Assembly (NCBI GenBank): GCA_965658615.1
Contig: CBFHSX010000012.1
Location: 1 to 38,251 of the forward strand
DNA: 38,251 bases
Origin: UBA8337 sp965658615
GTDB taxonomy: Bacteria; Pseudomonadota; Alphaproteobacteria; RS24
Direction of reading: 5' to 3'
A program made the translations under genes and the position numbers. Positions 1-8,949 of the stretch are shown one piece after another. The notes under the pieces were generated by a model. It worked only from the letters and a program-made list of their open reading frames with translations, was not told where the DNA came from and searched no databases. How positions within the stretch are numbered: the first letter of the stretch is position 1; every line of letters begins with the position of its first letter.

Positions 1-1233
1 ATCGCCCGCGTCGAAGGCTTTATGGACGCGCATATTTATCCGAATGAAAGCACTTATCACGAGCAAATGGACGGCTTCCGCGCTGCCGGTGATCCGTGGA
101 AAGTCGTGCCGATTTTGGAGGAGCTGAAAGAAAAAGCCAAAGCCGAGGGCTTGTGGAATCTGTTCCTGCCGGAAAGCGAGCGCGGCTACGGTCTGTCCAA
201 TGTCGAATATGCGCCGCTGTGCGAAATTATGGGCCGTGTCGGCTTTGCCTCCGAAGTGTTCAACTGCTCAGCCCCCGATACCGGCAATATGGAAGTGCTG
301 GAACGTTATGGTAATGACCGCCATAAAGAAGAATATATGGTGCCGCTGCTGAACGGGGAAATTCGCTCGGCCTTCTTGATGACCGAACCGGCTGTCGCTT
401 CGTCGGACGCCACAAATATTGAGACCCGCATTGAGCGCGATGGTGATGAATATGTCATTAATGGGCGCAAATGGTGGTCGTCAGGTGTCGGTGACCCGCG
501 CTGCAAAATCGCCATTGTGATGGGTAAAACCAATCCGGAAGCGGCGCTGCACCAGCAGCAAAGTCAAATCCTCGTGCCGCTGGATGCCGATGGCATTGAG
601 ATTGTGCGCATGCTGCCTGTCTTCGGTTATGATGATGCACCGCATGGCCATGCGGAAGTTATCTTGAAAGATGTCCGCGTGCCGGCCGAAAACTTGCTGC
701 TGGGCGAGGGGCGTGGCTTTGAGATCGCACAAGGGCGTCTTGGCCCGGGCCGTATTCACCACTGCATGCGTACCATTGGTGTGGCCGAGCGCGCGTTGGA
801 AAAAATGTGCACCCGCCTGCTGACCCGCACGGCGTTTGGTAAGCGCGTTGCCGACCATAGCATTTGGGAACAGCGCATTGCCGAAGCCCGCACCAATATT
901 GAAATGAGCCGCCTACTGACCATGAAAGCCGCTTATATGATGGATACGGTCGGCAATAAGGTTGCCAAAAGTGAGATCGCACAGATCAAAGTGGCCGGTC
1001 CGCGTATCGCGCTGCAAATCATTGACGATGCCATCCAAGCACATGGCGGCGGCGGCGTGACCTCCGATTTCGGTCTGGCGAAAATGTATGCCGGTATCCG
1101 TACGCTGCGTCTGGCCGATGGCCCTGACGAAGTGCACAACCGCACCATTGCGCGTCTGGAAATGAAAAAATACGCCGACCTGTCGCAAGCCGGCTCAGCT
1201 GAAATGAAAACACTGGATGTGCCGCGCTCATAA
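1..1233 (+). CDS. Acyl-CoA dehydrogenase, ACAD10/11-like (5' end outside window)
   Basis: Flavoprotein that oxidises an acyl-CoA to the trans-2-enoyl-CoA. The frame is open to the first base of the window and encodes IARVEGF before the first ATG at 22, so that ATG is probably internal and the gene starts upstream. The usual family order is visible: helical N-terminal domain, the central beta-domain with the FAD/substrate signature around FLMTEPAVASSDATN, the WWSSG segment, and the C-terminal helical domain with the AFGKR and QAHGGGG motifs. The catalytic-base region reads ADGPDEVH, so Asp stands where medium-chain enzymes have Glu, as I recall for the ACAD10/11 branch. Substrate chain length cannot be read from the sequence. 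The gene ends at TAA and is followed by a strong terminator. Confidence 0.9.
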   Translation: MARVEGFMDAHIYPNESTYHEQMDGFRAAGDPWKVVPILEELKEKAKAEGLWNLFLPESERGYGLSNVEYAPLCEIMGRVGFASEVFNCSAPDTGNMEVLERYGNDRHKEEYMVPLLNGEIRSAFLMTEPAVASSDATNIETRIERDGDEYVINGRKWWSSGVGDPRCKIAIVMGKTNPEAALHQQQSQILVPLDADGIEIVRMLPVFGYDDAPHGHAEVILKDVRVPAENLLLGEGRGFEIAQGRLGPGRIHHCMRTIGVAERALEKMCTRLLTRTAFGKRVADHSIWEQRIAEARTNIEMSRLLTMKAAYMMDTVGNKVAKSEIAQIKVAGPRIALQIIDDAIQAHGGGGVTSDFGLAKMYAGIRTLRLADGPDEVHNRTIARLEMKKYADLSQAGSAEMKTLDVPRS

Positions 1234-1255
1234 AGCCAAGCACATACCCAACGAG

Positions 1256-1288
1256 AAACCCCGCCACCCCAATGTGGCGGGGTTTTTT
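1256..1288 (+). terminator. Rho-independent terminator after the acyl-CoA dehydrogenase gene
   Basis: A perfect 12-bp stem (arms 1256-1267 and 1274-1285, core CCCCGCCAC/GTGGCGGGG) with a 6-nt loop runs into six T residues. The A residues at the base of the left arm make it weakly usable by the converging mutL transcript too. Confidence 0.9.
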
Positions 1289-1301
1289 CATGCGGAAAGA
1301 T

Positions 1302-1359
1302 TATCTGCGGCCGAACAGTCGCTCAATGTCTATCTGCGGCCAAACAACCGCTCAATGTC
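1302..1359 (-). repeat. 29-bp imperfect tandem duplication at the 3' end of mutL
   Basis: Positions 1302-1330 and 1331-1359 are directly adjacent copies of a 29-bp unit with three mismatches. Each copy, read on the minus strand from GAC, encodes DIERLFGRR followed by TA. The mutL stop TAG is created at the junction (1330-1332), so the outer copy lies after the stop and one frame off. Confidence 0.95.
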
Positions 1360-3156
1360 ATTGAGCCGCAATTCGACATAGGTCGGACGGCCATGATTGC
1401 ACTGGCCGGAATTCGGTGTCGCTTCCATATCGCGCAGCAGCGCATTCATCTCATCAATATTAAGACGCCGCCCGGCGCGCACGGAGGTATGGCAGGCCAG
1501 CGTGCCGGCAATTTCTTCCAGCCGCTCTCTAAGGGCCAGACCGGCGCCGAGCTCGGCCATTTCCTGCGCCATATCGCTCAGCATGGTCTTGCAATCCGCG
1601 CCGTATAACATGGCGGGGACTTCGCGCAGCATTATCGCCAGACGGCTATCGCCCGCCTCGCCCTGCGCCGGGCCGAAGCTTTCAATCACAAAACCCATTT
1701 CAGCCAGCTCCTCGGCGCGCGCCAAAAGCCGCGCCGCATCCCCGGCTTCCATCTCCACCACTTCGGGCACAAGCAGGATTTGCCGGGCAATGCCGCGCTC
1801 GGCCATTTGCACCTTCATCCGCTCATATACCAGTCTTTCATGCGCCGCGTGCTGGTCAACAATAACGAACCCGTCATGCGTCTGCGCCAAGATATAAGTC
1901 TCGTGCAATTGCGCCCGCGCCAGACCCAGCGGCAGGTGAGCCGGTGCCGGTTCTGCCATGGCGCCCGCGGCTTGCGGGGTCGATAGCCAATCAGCAGCTG
2001 CCTCGGCCATGCCCGCTGCATAGGCTGCATCCGGCGGGGCCTGAAACGCCTGTGCTGCGGCAAAGCTGGCTTGATTGCCGCCATCGCCCAAAAAGCCCGG
2101 CCTGAAGGCGTTCATGGTCTGCGCCGCCACTGTGGTCGAAGCGCGGTGGCCGGCCTCGCCCAATGCGGCGCGCAGGCCGCCGACAATCATTGAGCGAATA
2201 AGGCCGGCATCTTTAAACCGCACTTCGGTTTTGGCCGGATGCACATTGACGTCCAGCGCTTCGGGCGGCACATCGAGAAACAGCGCCAAAGCCGGATGCC
2301 GATTGCCGGCCAAAAAATCCTGATAGGCACCACGCACCGCACCGTTCAAAAGCTTGTCGCGCACCGGTCGGCCATTAACCACGAGATATTGTTTTTGCGC
2401 CGTCGCATGGTTAAAGGTCGGCAGACCGGCAAAACCGTAAAGCCTGACGCCCTCTCTTTCAGCCATCACCGGCACGGCATTATCGGCAAAATCGCCACCC
2501 AAAATGGCGCGCAACCGATTGAGTTGCCCACCCTCGCCCGGCTCCGCCGGATAGGCAAAGCTTTTGCGCCCATCGCTGGTCAGCGAAAAGCCGATATGCG
2601 GGTGCGCCATGGCAAGGCGTTTTAAAATATCACTGACGGCGGTGGTTTCCGCCCGTGTCGATTTCAGAAATTTCAACCGCGCCGGTGTCGCGTAAAACAA
2701 ATCGCGCACCTCAACCCGCGTGCCCGGCTGGCCGGCGGCCGGGGCAATGGCGCTTTTGGCCCCGCCTTCGACACTTATCGCATGTGCCGCATCGCCGCCC
2801 TCATCACGGCTGGTGATCGATAGTCGCGCCACCGCGCCAATGCTTGGCAGTGCCTCACCGCGAAAGCCGAGACTGGCAATACGAAACATATTTTCGCCGC
2901 CATCCCCGTCGGGCAGTTTCGAGGTCGCGTGGCGTTCGACAGCCAATGCCAAAGCATCGGCACTCATGCCATGGCCATTATCCTCAATCAGGATAAGCGC
3001 CTTACCGCCATCGCCCAAGCTCACATCAATGCGCGTGGCGCGCGCATCAATGGCGTTCTCGACCAGCTCCTTCACCGCGCTGGCCGGACGCTCGACAACC
3101 TCACCCGCCGCAATGCGGTTGATCGTGTCTTCCGGCAGGCGACGAATAAGGTTCAT
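1330..3156 (-). CDS. mutL: DNA mismatch repair protein MutL (endonuclease-type)
   Basis: Mismatch-repair ATPase that links MutS recognition to strand incision. The N-terminal GHKL ATPase motifs are clear: the INRIAAGEVVERPASAVKEL region with the catalytic Glu and NAIDA, DNGHGM, and GFRGEAL. The C-terminal dimerisation domain carries DQHAAHERLVYE near residues 434-445, which matches the DQHA(X)2E(X)4E metal-binding motif of MutL homologues that nick DNA, plus an ACHTSVR segment and CNHGRP near the end. The length of 608 aa is normal. The start ATG overlaps the pgi stop by one base (TAATG), so the two genes are probably cotranscribed and translationally coupled. The 3' end is duplicated (see the repeat). 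An endonuclease MutL fits an organism without MutH. Confidence 0.97.
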   Translation of the reverse strand: MNLIRRLPEDTINRIAAGEVVERPASAVKELVENAIDARATRIDVSLGDGGKALILIEDNGHGMSADALALAVERHATSKLPDGDGGENMFRIASLGFRGEALPSIGAVARLSITSRDEGGDAAHAISVEGGAKSAIAPAAGQPGTRVEVRDLFYATPARLKFLKSTRAETTAVSDILKRLAMAHPHIGFSLTSDGRKSFAYPAEPGEGGQLNRLRAILGGDFADNAVPVMAEREGVRLYGFAGLPTFNHATAQKQYLVVNGRPVRDKLLNGAVRGAYQDFLAGNRHPALALFLDVPPEALDVNVHPAKTEVRFKDAGLIRSMIVGGLRAALGEAGHRASTTVAAQTMNAFRPGFLGDGGNQASFAAAQAFQAPPDAAYAAGMAEAAADWLSTPQAAGAMAEPAPAHLPLGLARAQLHETYILAQTHDGFVIVDQHAAHERLVYERMKVQMAERGIARQILLVPEVVEMEAGDAARLLARAEELAEMGFVIESFGPAQGEAGDSRLAIMLREVPAMLYGADCKTMLSDMAQEMAELGAGLALRERLEEIAGTLACHTSVRAGRRLNIDEMNALLRDMEATPNSGQCNHGRPTYVELRLNDIERLFGRR

Positions 3157-4403
3157 TACATGGCGTCCATATATTGTTTGGCGCGAATTTTACCGGCCTC
3201 AACAGCGGGCTGGTCAAAGGCGTCAATCGCCAGACCGTCAGCTGCGTAAATCGTTTCCAGTTGGAAATGCATGAGGAGCGCGCCGATCGCTTCATCATTA
3301 ATAGCATCGAGATGCATATGCCGCACCGGACGTCCGGCATCGGCCAGCACATCCATTGTGCCGCGCGCTTCGGCATCGACCAGATTGCCCATAGTGTGTC
3401 CGGCCAAGGGTGCCAGTCCGGTATCATCGGCAAAATAATCCGGCACGCCGGGCCCGCTCTGGCGCGTCTCATGTGTCAGCACCGTATAAAGCTTGTCATC
3501 CGGCCCATCCATGTAAAGCTGCACCTGGCTGTGCTGATCGACCGGCCCCAGCGCATTGACCGGCACCGACCCCTTGCCCTGCTTGCCAAGGCTTTCGGCC
3601 CAAAGCTGCCGGTACCAAAACGACACCCGATCCAAGCGGTCCGCATAAGGCATCAGCACCGCCACATTGCGCCCGGCCTGCATATGCGCCAGATTGAGCG
3701 CCGCGCCCTGCACAGGCGCAAAATCCGCTGCCGCGCCGGAAAGACCGCTCATAAAATCGGCCGCCCCTTTGCGAATGGCCAGCGGGTCAGCCCCGGCCCA
3801 AATTGCCGGCAAAAGCCCGACATTGGTCAGAACGGAAAACCGCCCGCCAATCTCATCCTCATGCTCAAGCAGGGCAAAGCCGAGCTTCTCAGACAGTCGG
3901 CGCAGCGCATTATCACCGCGTCCGGCAATACCCGCCACATGGGCGGCGACCGGCAAGCCTGCTGCGGCGAGCGCCAAAAGCGCACCGCCCAATTGCATCA
4001 TTGTTTCCGCCGTACCACCGGATTTCGACACCACCAAAAAGCGCGTGCCCGACATATCGCCGGCCAGCAGGCGGGCATAGGTTTCAGCATCGAGATTATC
4101 GGCGAAGATAAGCTGCGGTCCGGATATTTGGCCGGCCGGGGTCAGGCTGCCATGCACTTGCGCCAGCACTTGCGCGCCGAGGCTGGAGCCGCCCGTGCCA
4201 AGAATAATAATGCGCGACGCGCCATCGGCCAAAGACGCGGCGACATCTTGCATGGCCGCCACATCATCGGTTTTTTTCCCCAATAGCATATGCGGCAAAG
4301 GCGCGGCCTGATAGCGCTCATGCGCTGCTTCCAGCGCCGCAAGCGCGGCAGGATAGGTCGCGGCAATATCATCGGTCAGCGCGCGGGCGAGATTTTGGTG
4401 CAT
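3156..4403 (-). CDS. pgi: Glucose-6-phosphate isomerase, short form
   Basis: Interconverts glucose-6-phosphate and fructose-6-phosphate in the cytosol. Visible family features: ILGTGGSSLGAQ at the sugar-phosphate binding site, VVSKSGGTAETM, GGRFSVLTNVGLLPA, the ESLGKQGKG segment with GPVDQHSQVQLYMDG, and the C-terminal FDQPAVEAGKIRAK containing the conserved lysine. At 415 aa it is well short of the E. coli-type enzyme (about 550 aa), yet all core motifs are present, so it is a compact form rather than a truncated gene. The start codon has only a weak AAAGG about 8 nt upstream. It is divergent from the isomerase gene at 4521 across 117 bp and runs into mutL with a one-base overlap. Confidence 0.93.
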   Translation of the reverse strand: MHQNLARALTDDIAATYPAALAALEAAHERYQAAPLPHMLLGKKTDDVAAMQDVAASLADGASRIIILGTGGSSLGAQVLAQVHGSLTPAGQISGPQLIFADNLDAETYARLLAGDMSGTRFLVVSKSGGTAETMMQLGGALLALAAAGLPVAAHVAGIAGRGDNALRRLSEKLGFALLEHEDEIGGRFSVLTNVGLLPAIWAGADPLAIRKGAADFMSGLSGAAADFAPVQGAALNLAHMQAGRNVAVLMPYADRLDRVSFWYRQLWAESLGKQGKGSVPVNALGPVDQHSQVQLYMDGPDDKLYTVLTHETRQSGPGVPDYFADDTGLAPLAGHTMGNLVDAEARGTMDVLADAGRPVRHMHLDAINDEAIGALLMHFQLETIYAADGLAIDAFDQPAVEAGKIRAKQYMDAM

Positions 4404-4520
4404 GTCATCGGCCTTTCGAAAAAGCGGCTCAGGATACGATTCTCCCCATACTAACAGCGCCGCCCCGCAACACCAATCCTTACCCTTGCGCTTTAACGCA
4501 TCTTCGCTAGATTAGCGCAC

Positions 4521-5417
4521 ATGAAAAATGAGTTTGATGGTGATATCTGGGCGCAACGGCTCCTATTGGGCGGCGCCCTATTGGGTTTGTTACTGGCGCT
4601 TTTGACCGACGGCGTCACCGACCGGCAGCGCCTATCGGAGACCGGCGCGATCGCCAAGGTCAATGACCGGCATATTGACCGCACTGAATTTGCCGCCGCC
4701 TATCAAGCGCTTTTGGCCGATAAGAGCAAATCGCCGACCGAGGCGGATAAACGTCTGGTGCTTGACCGCTTGGTGGAAGAAGAATTGCTGGTGCAGCGCG
4801 GGCTGGAGATCGGCTTGCTGGAGGGGGATGCCAGTGTGCGCAAAACCGTGGCCATGGCAGTGATCGAGTTTGTGCTGGCGCAAAGCGGTTCAGACGCGCT
4901 GAGCGAGGCCAATTTGCGGCAATATTATCAAGCAAACAAAGCTCGCTTTGCGGCGGCCAGCCGTCTGCAAGTCGCGCAGATTTTCGTGCCTTATAATAGG
5001 GCTGATGACGCCGCCACCATTGCGACATTGGACGCCATTCGCGGCGCGTTGCGCAGCGGTGGTGATTTTGCCGACGTTGCCGCGCAATATGGCACGCCTG
5101 TTCTGCCGGCCCTGCCGCGCATTATGCTGACGCCGGCAAAAATGACCGAATATCTCGGCCCCGAACTGACCAAAGCAGCGGCGCGTCTGCCGCAAGGTGC
5201 GATTTCCGATGCGCTGGCCGGGCCGACCGGATGGCATTTCCTCCGCATTATCCGCAACCAGCCGGGCCGCGCACCGGCCTATGAGACCATCCGCCCACAA
5301 ATCGTCGATGCGCTGCGCCGCGCCCGCGATGATGACGCGCTGCGCGATTATCTCGATTGGCTGAAAAACCGTGCCGATATTGCATTGGCCCCCGACGCAC
5401 CGCAAATAGCCGAATAA
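4521..5417 (+). CDS. Parvulin-type peptidyl-prolyl isomerase, membrane-anchored
   Basis: Predicted periplasmic folding factor of the PpiC/SurA type. A hydrophobic segment at residues 14-27 (RLLLGGALLGLLLALL) would anchor it in the inner membrane. A SurA-N-like helical region follows (VNDRHIDRTEF to about residue 115), and then a parvulin domain at about 150-250 with QIFVPY, GGDFADVAAQYGT and GPTGWHFLRI. No Shine-Dalgarno is visible before the ATG, so the transcript may have little or no leader. The stop overlaps the next ATG (TAATG), coupling it to the HupE/UreJ-like gene. The client protein is unknown; the neighbouring polytopic protein with a large exported N-terminal domain is a possible one. 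Confidence 0.8.
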   Translation: MKNEFDGDIWAQRLLLGGALLGLLLALLTDGVTDRQRLSETGAIAKVNDRHIDRTEFAAAYQALLADKSKSPTEADKRLVLDRLVEEELLVQRGLEIGLLEGDASVRKTVAMAVIEFVLAQSGSDALSEANLRQYYQANKARFAAASRLQVAQIFVPYNRADDAATIATLDAIRGALRSGGDFADVAAQYGTPVLPALPRIMLTPAKMTEYLGPELTKAAARLPQGAISDALAGPTGWHFLRIIRNQPGRAPAYETIRPQIVDALRRARDDDALRDYLDWLKNRADIALAPDAPQIAE

Positions 5418-6634
5418 TGCGCGCCGCCGCCCTTCTTTTTCTGCTGACCCTGCTCGTTGCGCCCGCCACGGCGCATAATAAAAGCCTGAGCTTTTCCGAA
5501 TGGGTGTGGAGCGGCAAAGAACTGCGTGTCAGTTTCACCACACCGGCACGCGATGTGACGCTCTTACCCGAGGTCGAAACAGAAGCTGATTTGAGCGCTG
5601 CCCTAGCCGCGCATCTTGGTAAGCATTTACGCCTGTCGCAGGTCAATACGCCGTGTCGTCTTACGCAAGGCTTTGAAAAACAAGTGGCGCGCACCGGCTA
5701 TATCCGCGTTGCAGGCCGCTTTGCCTGTTTCAGCGAAAACGCGACCATCACCATTCACAATCATGGCTTTTTCAACCTTGCCTCCAGCCATGTGCATTTT
5801 GCCCGCATCGGCATGGCGGGCACTCGGCTGTCCGATAGTAGTGAAATTTTGTTCACCGCGACACAGCGCAACCTTTCCATCCGCCCCGGCATTAATGGCA
5901 CGGTTGAGGCCAGCAGCAATGCGCTCGACACATTTGAGAATTATCTCGGCCTCGGCATCAACCATATCCTGACCGGCTATGACCATTTGGCTTTTGTCGC
6001 CTGTCTCATTCTTATCGCGCGAACGCGCAAGCGCGCCATCTGGCTGGTCACCGGTTTTACCATCGGCCATTCCGTGACGCTGGCACTGGCGGCGCTGGGT
6101 CTGGTGAACGCCGATGCGCTTGTGGTCGAGGCACTGATTGGCGGCTCCATCGCCTTTGTCGCGGCCGAAAGCATTATGGCGCGGCGCAACAAAATGCCTG
6201 CGCTCGGGGCGGGTCTGGCTGCGCTTTTATTTTTTGCTTCGGGACTGGCGGCGTTTTTCGGCAGTCCGGTTTCGCTCGCCGTCTGGGCCGGGCTGATATT
6301 GTTTTGCTTGTGCTATGGGCTGGCCATTGAGACGTCGAAAGACGCGGCCCGTTTCGCGCCGCTGCTGACCGTCGCCTTCGGGCTGATTCACGGTTTCGGC
6401 TTTGCCGGTCTGTTGGTCGATATCGGCCTGCCCGGCGACCGCCTGCTGACCGGCCTATTGGCATTTAATATTGGCGTCGAATTGGGCCAGCTCCTCATAT
6501 TGGTGCCGGTGTTCATTTTCGGGCCATATCTTTTGGACGAATTACCCAAATTCAAGATTAATTGGACCGATATCAGCGCCGCCGCTTTGACCGCTTTCGG
6601 CACTTATTTGTTCGTATCACGCCTGCTTGTTTAG
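5417..6634 (+). CDS. HupE/UreJ-family membrane protein with large exported N-terminal domain
   Basis: The start is placed at the ATG overlapping the upstream stop, because it gives a clean signal peptide (MRAAALLFLLTLLVAPATA). The exported region to about residue 185 is followed by a polytopic domain beginning at NYLGLGINHILTGYDHLAF and containing GHSVTLALA, GLIHGFGFAGLL and FNIGVELGQL. These His- and Glu-rich segments are typical of the HupE/UreJ_2 metal-transporter-like family. Length is 405 aa with about seven membrane helices. HupE/UreJ proteins are linked to nickel uptake for hydrogenase or urease, but neither enzyme is encoded here, so the substrate is open. It ends 7 nt from the converging rraA stop. 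Confidence 0.8.
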   Translation: MRAAALLFLLTLLVAPATAHNKSLSFSEWVWSGKELRVSFTTPARDVTLLPEVETEADLSAALAAHLGKHLRLSQVNTPCRLTQGFEKQVARTGYIRVAGRFACFSENATITIHNHGFFNLASSHVHFARIGMAGTRLSDSSEILFTATQRNLSIRPGINGTVEASSNALDTFENYLGLGINHILTGYDHLAFVACLILIARTRKRAIWLVTGFTIGHSVTLALAALGLVNADALVVEALIGGSIAFVAAESIMARRNKMPALGAGLAALLFFASGLAAFFGSPVSLAVWAGLILFCLCYGLAIETSKDAARFAPLLTVAFGLIHGFGFAGLLVDIGLPGDRLLTGLLAFNIGVELGQLLILVPVFIFGPYLLDELPKFKINWTDISAAALTAFGTYLFVSRLLV

Positions 6635-6641
6635 CGGCGCA

Positions 6642-7124
6642 TTAAAGCGTTAGTTCGCGCGCCGAAACAATCACGCCATCTTCATCGGCATAAATCCAAT
6701 CACCGGGATGAATGGTGACGCCGGAAAAACGCAAGGACACGTCATAAGTGCCGAGGTCGCGCTTTTGGCTTTTTTTCGGCTGGCTGGCCAGTGCTTTAAT
6801 GCCGATATGGGCGGCCGCCAATTCGGCGCGGTCGCGCACGCACCCATTTATAATCACCCCGGCCCAGCCATTTTCAGCCGCGAGCTTTGCGAGATTGCCG
6901 CCGAATAACGCACAATTCATCGAGCCGCCGCCATCGACCACCAGCACACGGTTGGCGCCCGGCGTTTCAACCGCGGCGCGCAGCTTCGTATTATCCTCAA
7001 AGGTAACAAGCGTTTTGGCGAGCCCGTGAAAACGCACCCGACCACCGAAATCCTGATAGCCGGGCGCCAGATAGCGCAGGCCGTCATGCGCGTCGGATAA
7101 ATCCGTGGTCATGTAATCGCTCAT
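6642..7124 (-). CDS. rraA: RraA family protein (RNase E inhibitor / HMG aldolase-like)
   Basis: A 160-aa protein of the RraA fold, with LSDAHDGL at the N-terminus, the VLVVDGGGSMNCALFGGNLAKLA segment, NGCVRDRAEL (the Arg-Asp pair used by aldolase members) and GDWIYADEDGVIV near the end. Family members either inhibit RNase E or cleave 4-hydroxy-4-methyl-2-oxoglutarate and decarboxylate oxaloacetate; sequence alone does not separate these roles. GGAG about 6 nt upstream supports the ATG at 7124. It follows aceA on the same strand, but a strong terminator lies between them, so it probably has its own promoter or depends on read-through. Confidence 0.88.
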   Translation of the reverse strand: MSDYMTTDLSDAHDGLRYLAPGYQDFGGRVRFHGLAKTLVTFEDNTKLRAAVETPGANRVLVVDGGGSMNCALFGGNLAKLAAENGWAGVIINGCVRDRAELAAAHIGIKALASQPKKSQKRDLGTYDVSLRFSGVTIHPGDWIYADEDGVIVSARELTL

Positions 7125-7140
7125 AGGCTGCTCCGCAATG

Positions 7141-7176
7141 AAAAAGGGCCCGTAGGATATGTCAGCCTACGAGCCC
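7141..7176 (-). terminator. Rho-independent terminator of aceA
   Basis: On the minus strand an 11-bp stem (arms 7166-7176 and 7146-7156, one G-U pair) with a 9-nt loop is followed by five T residues at 7145-7141. It lies between the aceA stop and the rraA start. Confidence 0.9.
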
Positions 7177-7196
7177 CCCTCAGTGACCTCTGTGAT

Positions 7197-8801
7197 CTAG
7201 AACTGGTTCATGGTGTTGTCTTCGCCCGAAGCCAACAGCGCCATATCGCCAGAGAAATATTCCTTATGGTCATCGCCGATATTTGAGCCGGCCAAATCTT
7301 GGTGCTTGACTGATGCCATGCCGCGACGGATTTCCTTACGCTGCACATCGCGGACATAGGCCAGCATGCCGAGATCGCCGAAATAGCCTTCCGACAGCAC
7401 ATCCGTGCCCAAAGCCGTATCGTGATAGGTCGGCAGGGTGATGAGGTGGTGGAAGATACCGGCTTCGCGCGCGCCATCGGCTTGGAAGCTTTGCACCAGC
7501 TTATCGGCTTCAGTCGCCAACTCGCTATCATCGAATTGCGGGTCCATCAGACCTTGCGGGTTTGACGCCGGATCCGGATAAGCGGAAACGTCTTTACCGG
7601 CAGCAACCCATTCGCCATGCACTTGGTTGCGGAAGTTTAGCGTCCAGTTAAAGCTCGGCGAGTTATTGTAAACCAGCTTGGCATTGGGAATGACTTCCCG
7701 AATGCGGCTGACCATGCCACCGATTTGCGCGACATGCGGCTTTTCGGTTTCGATCCACAACAGGTCAGCGCCGTTTTGCAGCGCGGTGATGCAATCAAGC
7801 ACGCAGCGGTCTTCGCCTGTGCCGTCTTTAAACGCATACAGGCCATTCGGCAGGCGAACCGGCTTATAGGTTTTGCCGCCTTGCGTGACGACTTGGTCGC
7901 CCTGATGGATATTGGACAAATCGGCGACCTCTTCCAATTGCAGGAAGGCATTATATTGGTCGGCCAGATCGCCCGGCTCTTGCGAAACCGGAATTTTCTG
8001 AGTCAGGCCGGCACCGAGGCTATCCGTGCGCGCCACAATGACGCCATTATCGACGCCCAGTTCGAGGAAGGCGTAACGCACAGCGTTGATTTTTGACAGG
8101 AAGTCTTCATGCGGCACGGTGACTTTACCGTCTTGGTGACCGCATTGTTTGGCGTCGGAAACTTGGTTTTCGATTTGGATGCAGCACGCACCGGCTTCGA
8201 TCATTTTCTTGGCCAGCAAATAAGTTGCTTCCTCATTACCGAAACCGGCATCAATATCAGCGATGATCGGCACGACATGGGTTTCGTGATTATCAATCGC
8301 TGCCAAAGCCGCATCGACAACGCCGCCATTTTTGCGGGCTTCATCGAGATCGATGAACAAGTGACGCAATTCGCGCGCATCGGCTTGGCGCAGGAAGGTA
8401 TAGATTTCTTCGATCAAACCCGAAACAGCGGTTTTTTCGTGCATTGACTGATCCGGCAGCGGGCCAAAATCAGACCGCAGCGCCGCGACCATCCAACCCG
8501 ACAAATACACATACGACTTATCGGTGGTTTTGCGGTGGCGCTTCACAGCCATCATCATTTGCTGTGCAGTGAAACCGTGCCAGCAACCCAGCGATTGGGT
8601 GTATTGGCTGCTATCGCCATCATAATCGGCCATGTCCTTACGCATAATGTCAGCCGTGTAGCGGGCGACATCGAGACCGGTTTTGAACCGATTTTGCAGC
8701 TCCATACGGGCGGCATATTCCGGGTTAATCGCGGCCCAGCTGGCACCGCCATTTTTAATGGTGGCGGCTTTTTCGGCGACGAGATCGAGATATTTGCTCA
8801 T
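7197..8801 (-). CDS. aceA: Isocitrate lyase (long form)
   Basis: Glyoxylate-shunt enzyme that splits isocitrate into glyoxylate and succinate, needed for growth on acetate and fatty acids. The start is placed at MSKYLDL because GAGGA sits about 7 nt upstream; the upstream in-frame extension is Cys-rich and unlike the family. At 534 aa it matches the longer class of isocitrate lyases seen in Pseudomonas-like enzymes. Visible motifs: YLSGWMVAA, the IADIDAGFGNEEATYLLAKKM metal-binding region, the catalytic Cys in KQCGHQDGKVTVPHEDF, VARTDSLGAGL, and WIETEKPH with VYNNSPSFNW. It is transcribed divergently from an ScfR/RamB-type regulator. No malate synthase is present in the window. Confidence 0.96.
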   Translation of the reverse strand: MSKYLDLVAEKAATIKNGGASWAAINPEYAARMELQNRFKTGLDVARYTADIMRKDMADYDGDSSQYTQSLGCWHGFTAQQMMMAVKRHRKTTDKSYVYLSGWMVAALRSDFGPLPDQSMHEKTAVSGLIEEIYTFLRQADARELRHLFIDLDEARKNGGVVDAALAAIDNHETHVVPIIADIDAGFGNEEATYLLAKKMIEAGACCIQIENQVSDAKQCGHQDGKVTVPHEDFLSKINAVRYAFLELGVDNGVIVARTDSLGAGLTQKIPVSQEPGDLADQYNAFLQLEEVADLSNIHQGDQVVTQGGKTYKPVRLPNGLYAFKDGTGEDRCVLDCITALQNGADLLWIETEKPHVAQIGGMVSRIREVIPNAKLVYNNSPSFNWTLNFRNQVHGEWVAAGKDVSAYPDPASNPQGLMDPQFDDSELATEADKLVQSFQADGAREAGIFHHLITLPTYHDTALGTDVLSEGYFGDLGMLAYVRDVQRKEIRRGMASVKHQDLAGSNIGDDHKEYFSGDMALLASGEDNTMNQF

Positions 8802-8901
8802 AACGTTCCTCATTTGGGAGTGGGTATGGCAGATGCATACACAGCCACTACAAGCTTGTCGAGAAAGAAGATAAACTATTGAAAATATTAAAGTAAAAAT
8901 A

Positions 8902-8949
8902 TTTACACAATAAGGCATATTTTATGTTATATATGTAAACCTTGTAAAC
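8902..8949. promoter_or_regulatory. Candidate ScfR operator in the aceA-scfR divergent region
   Basis: The 197-bp intergenic region is AT-rich and holds two direct TGTAAAC copies (8934-8940 and 8943-8949, 9 bp apart) and an inverted TTTACAC (8902-8908). Read on the aceA strand, the doublet is two GTTTACA units. This resembles the TTTGCAAA-like sites described for RamB/ScfR regulators, with A for G. Binding by the adjacent regulator is inference. Confidence 0.5.

Noticed and set aside
3174..4286. 370-codon ORF opposite pgi
   Set aside because: Antisense shadow of a clear pgi gene; the product is His/Arg/Gln-rich with no recognisable motif.
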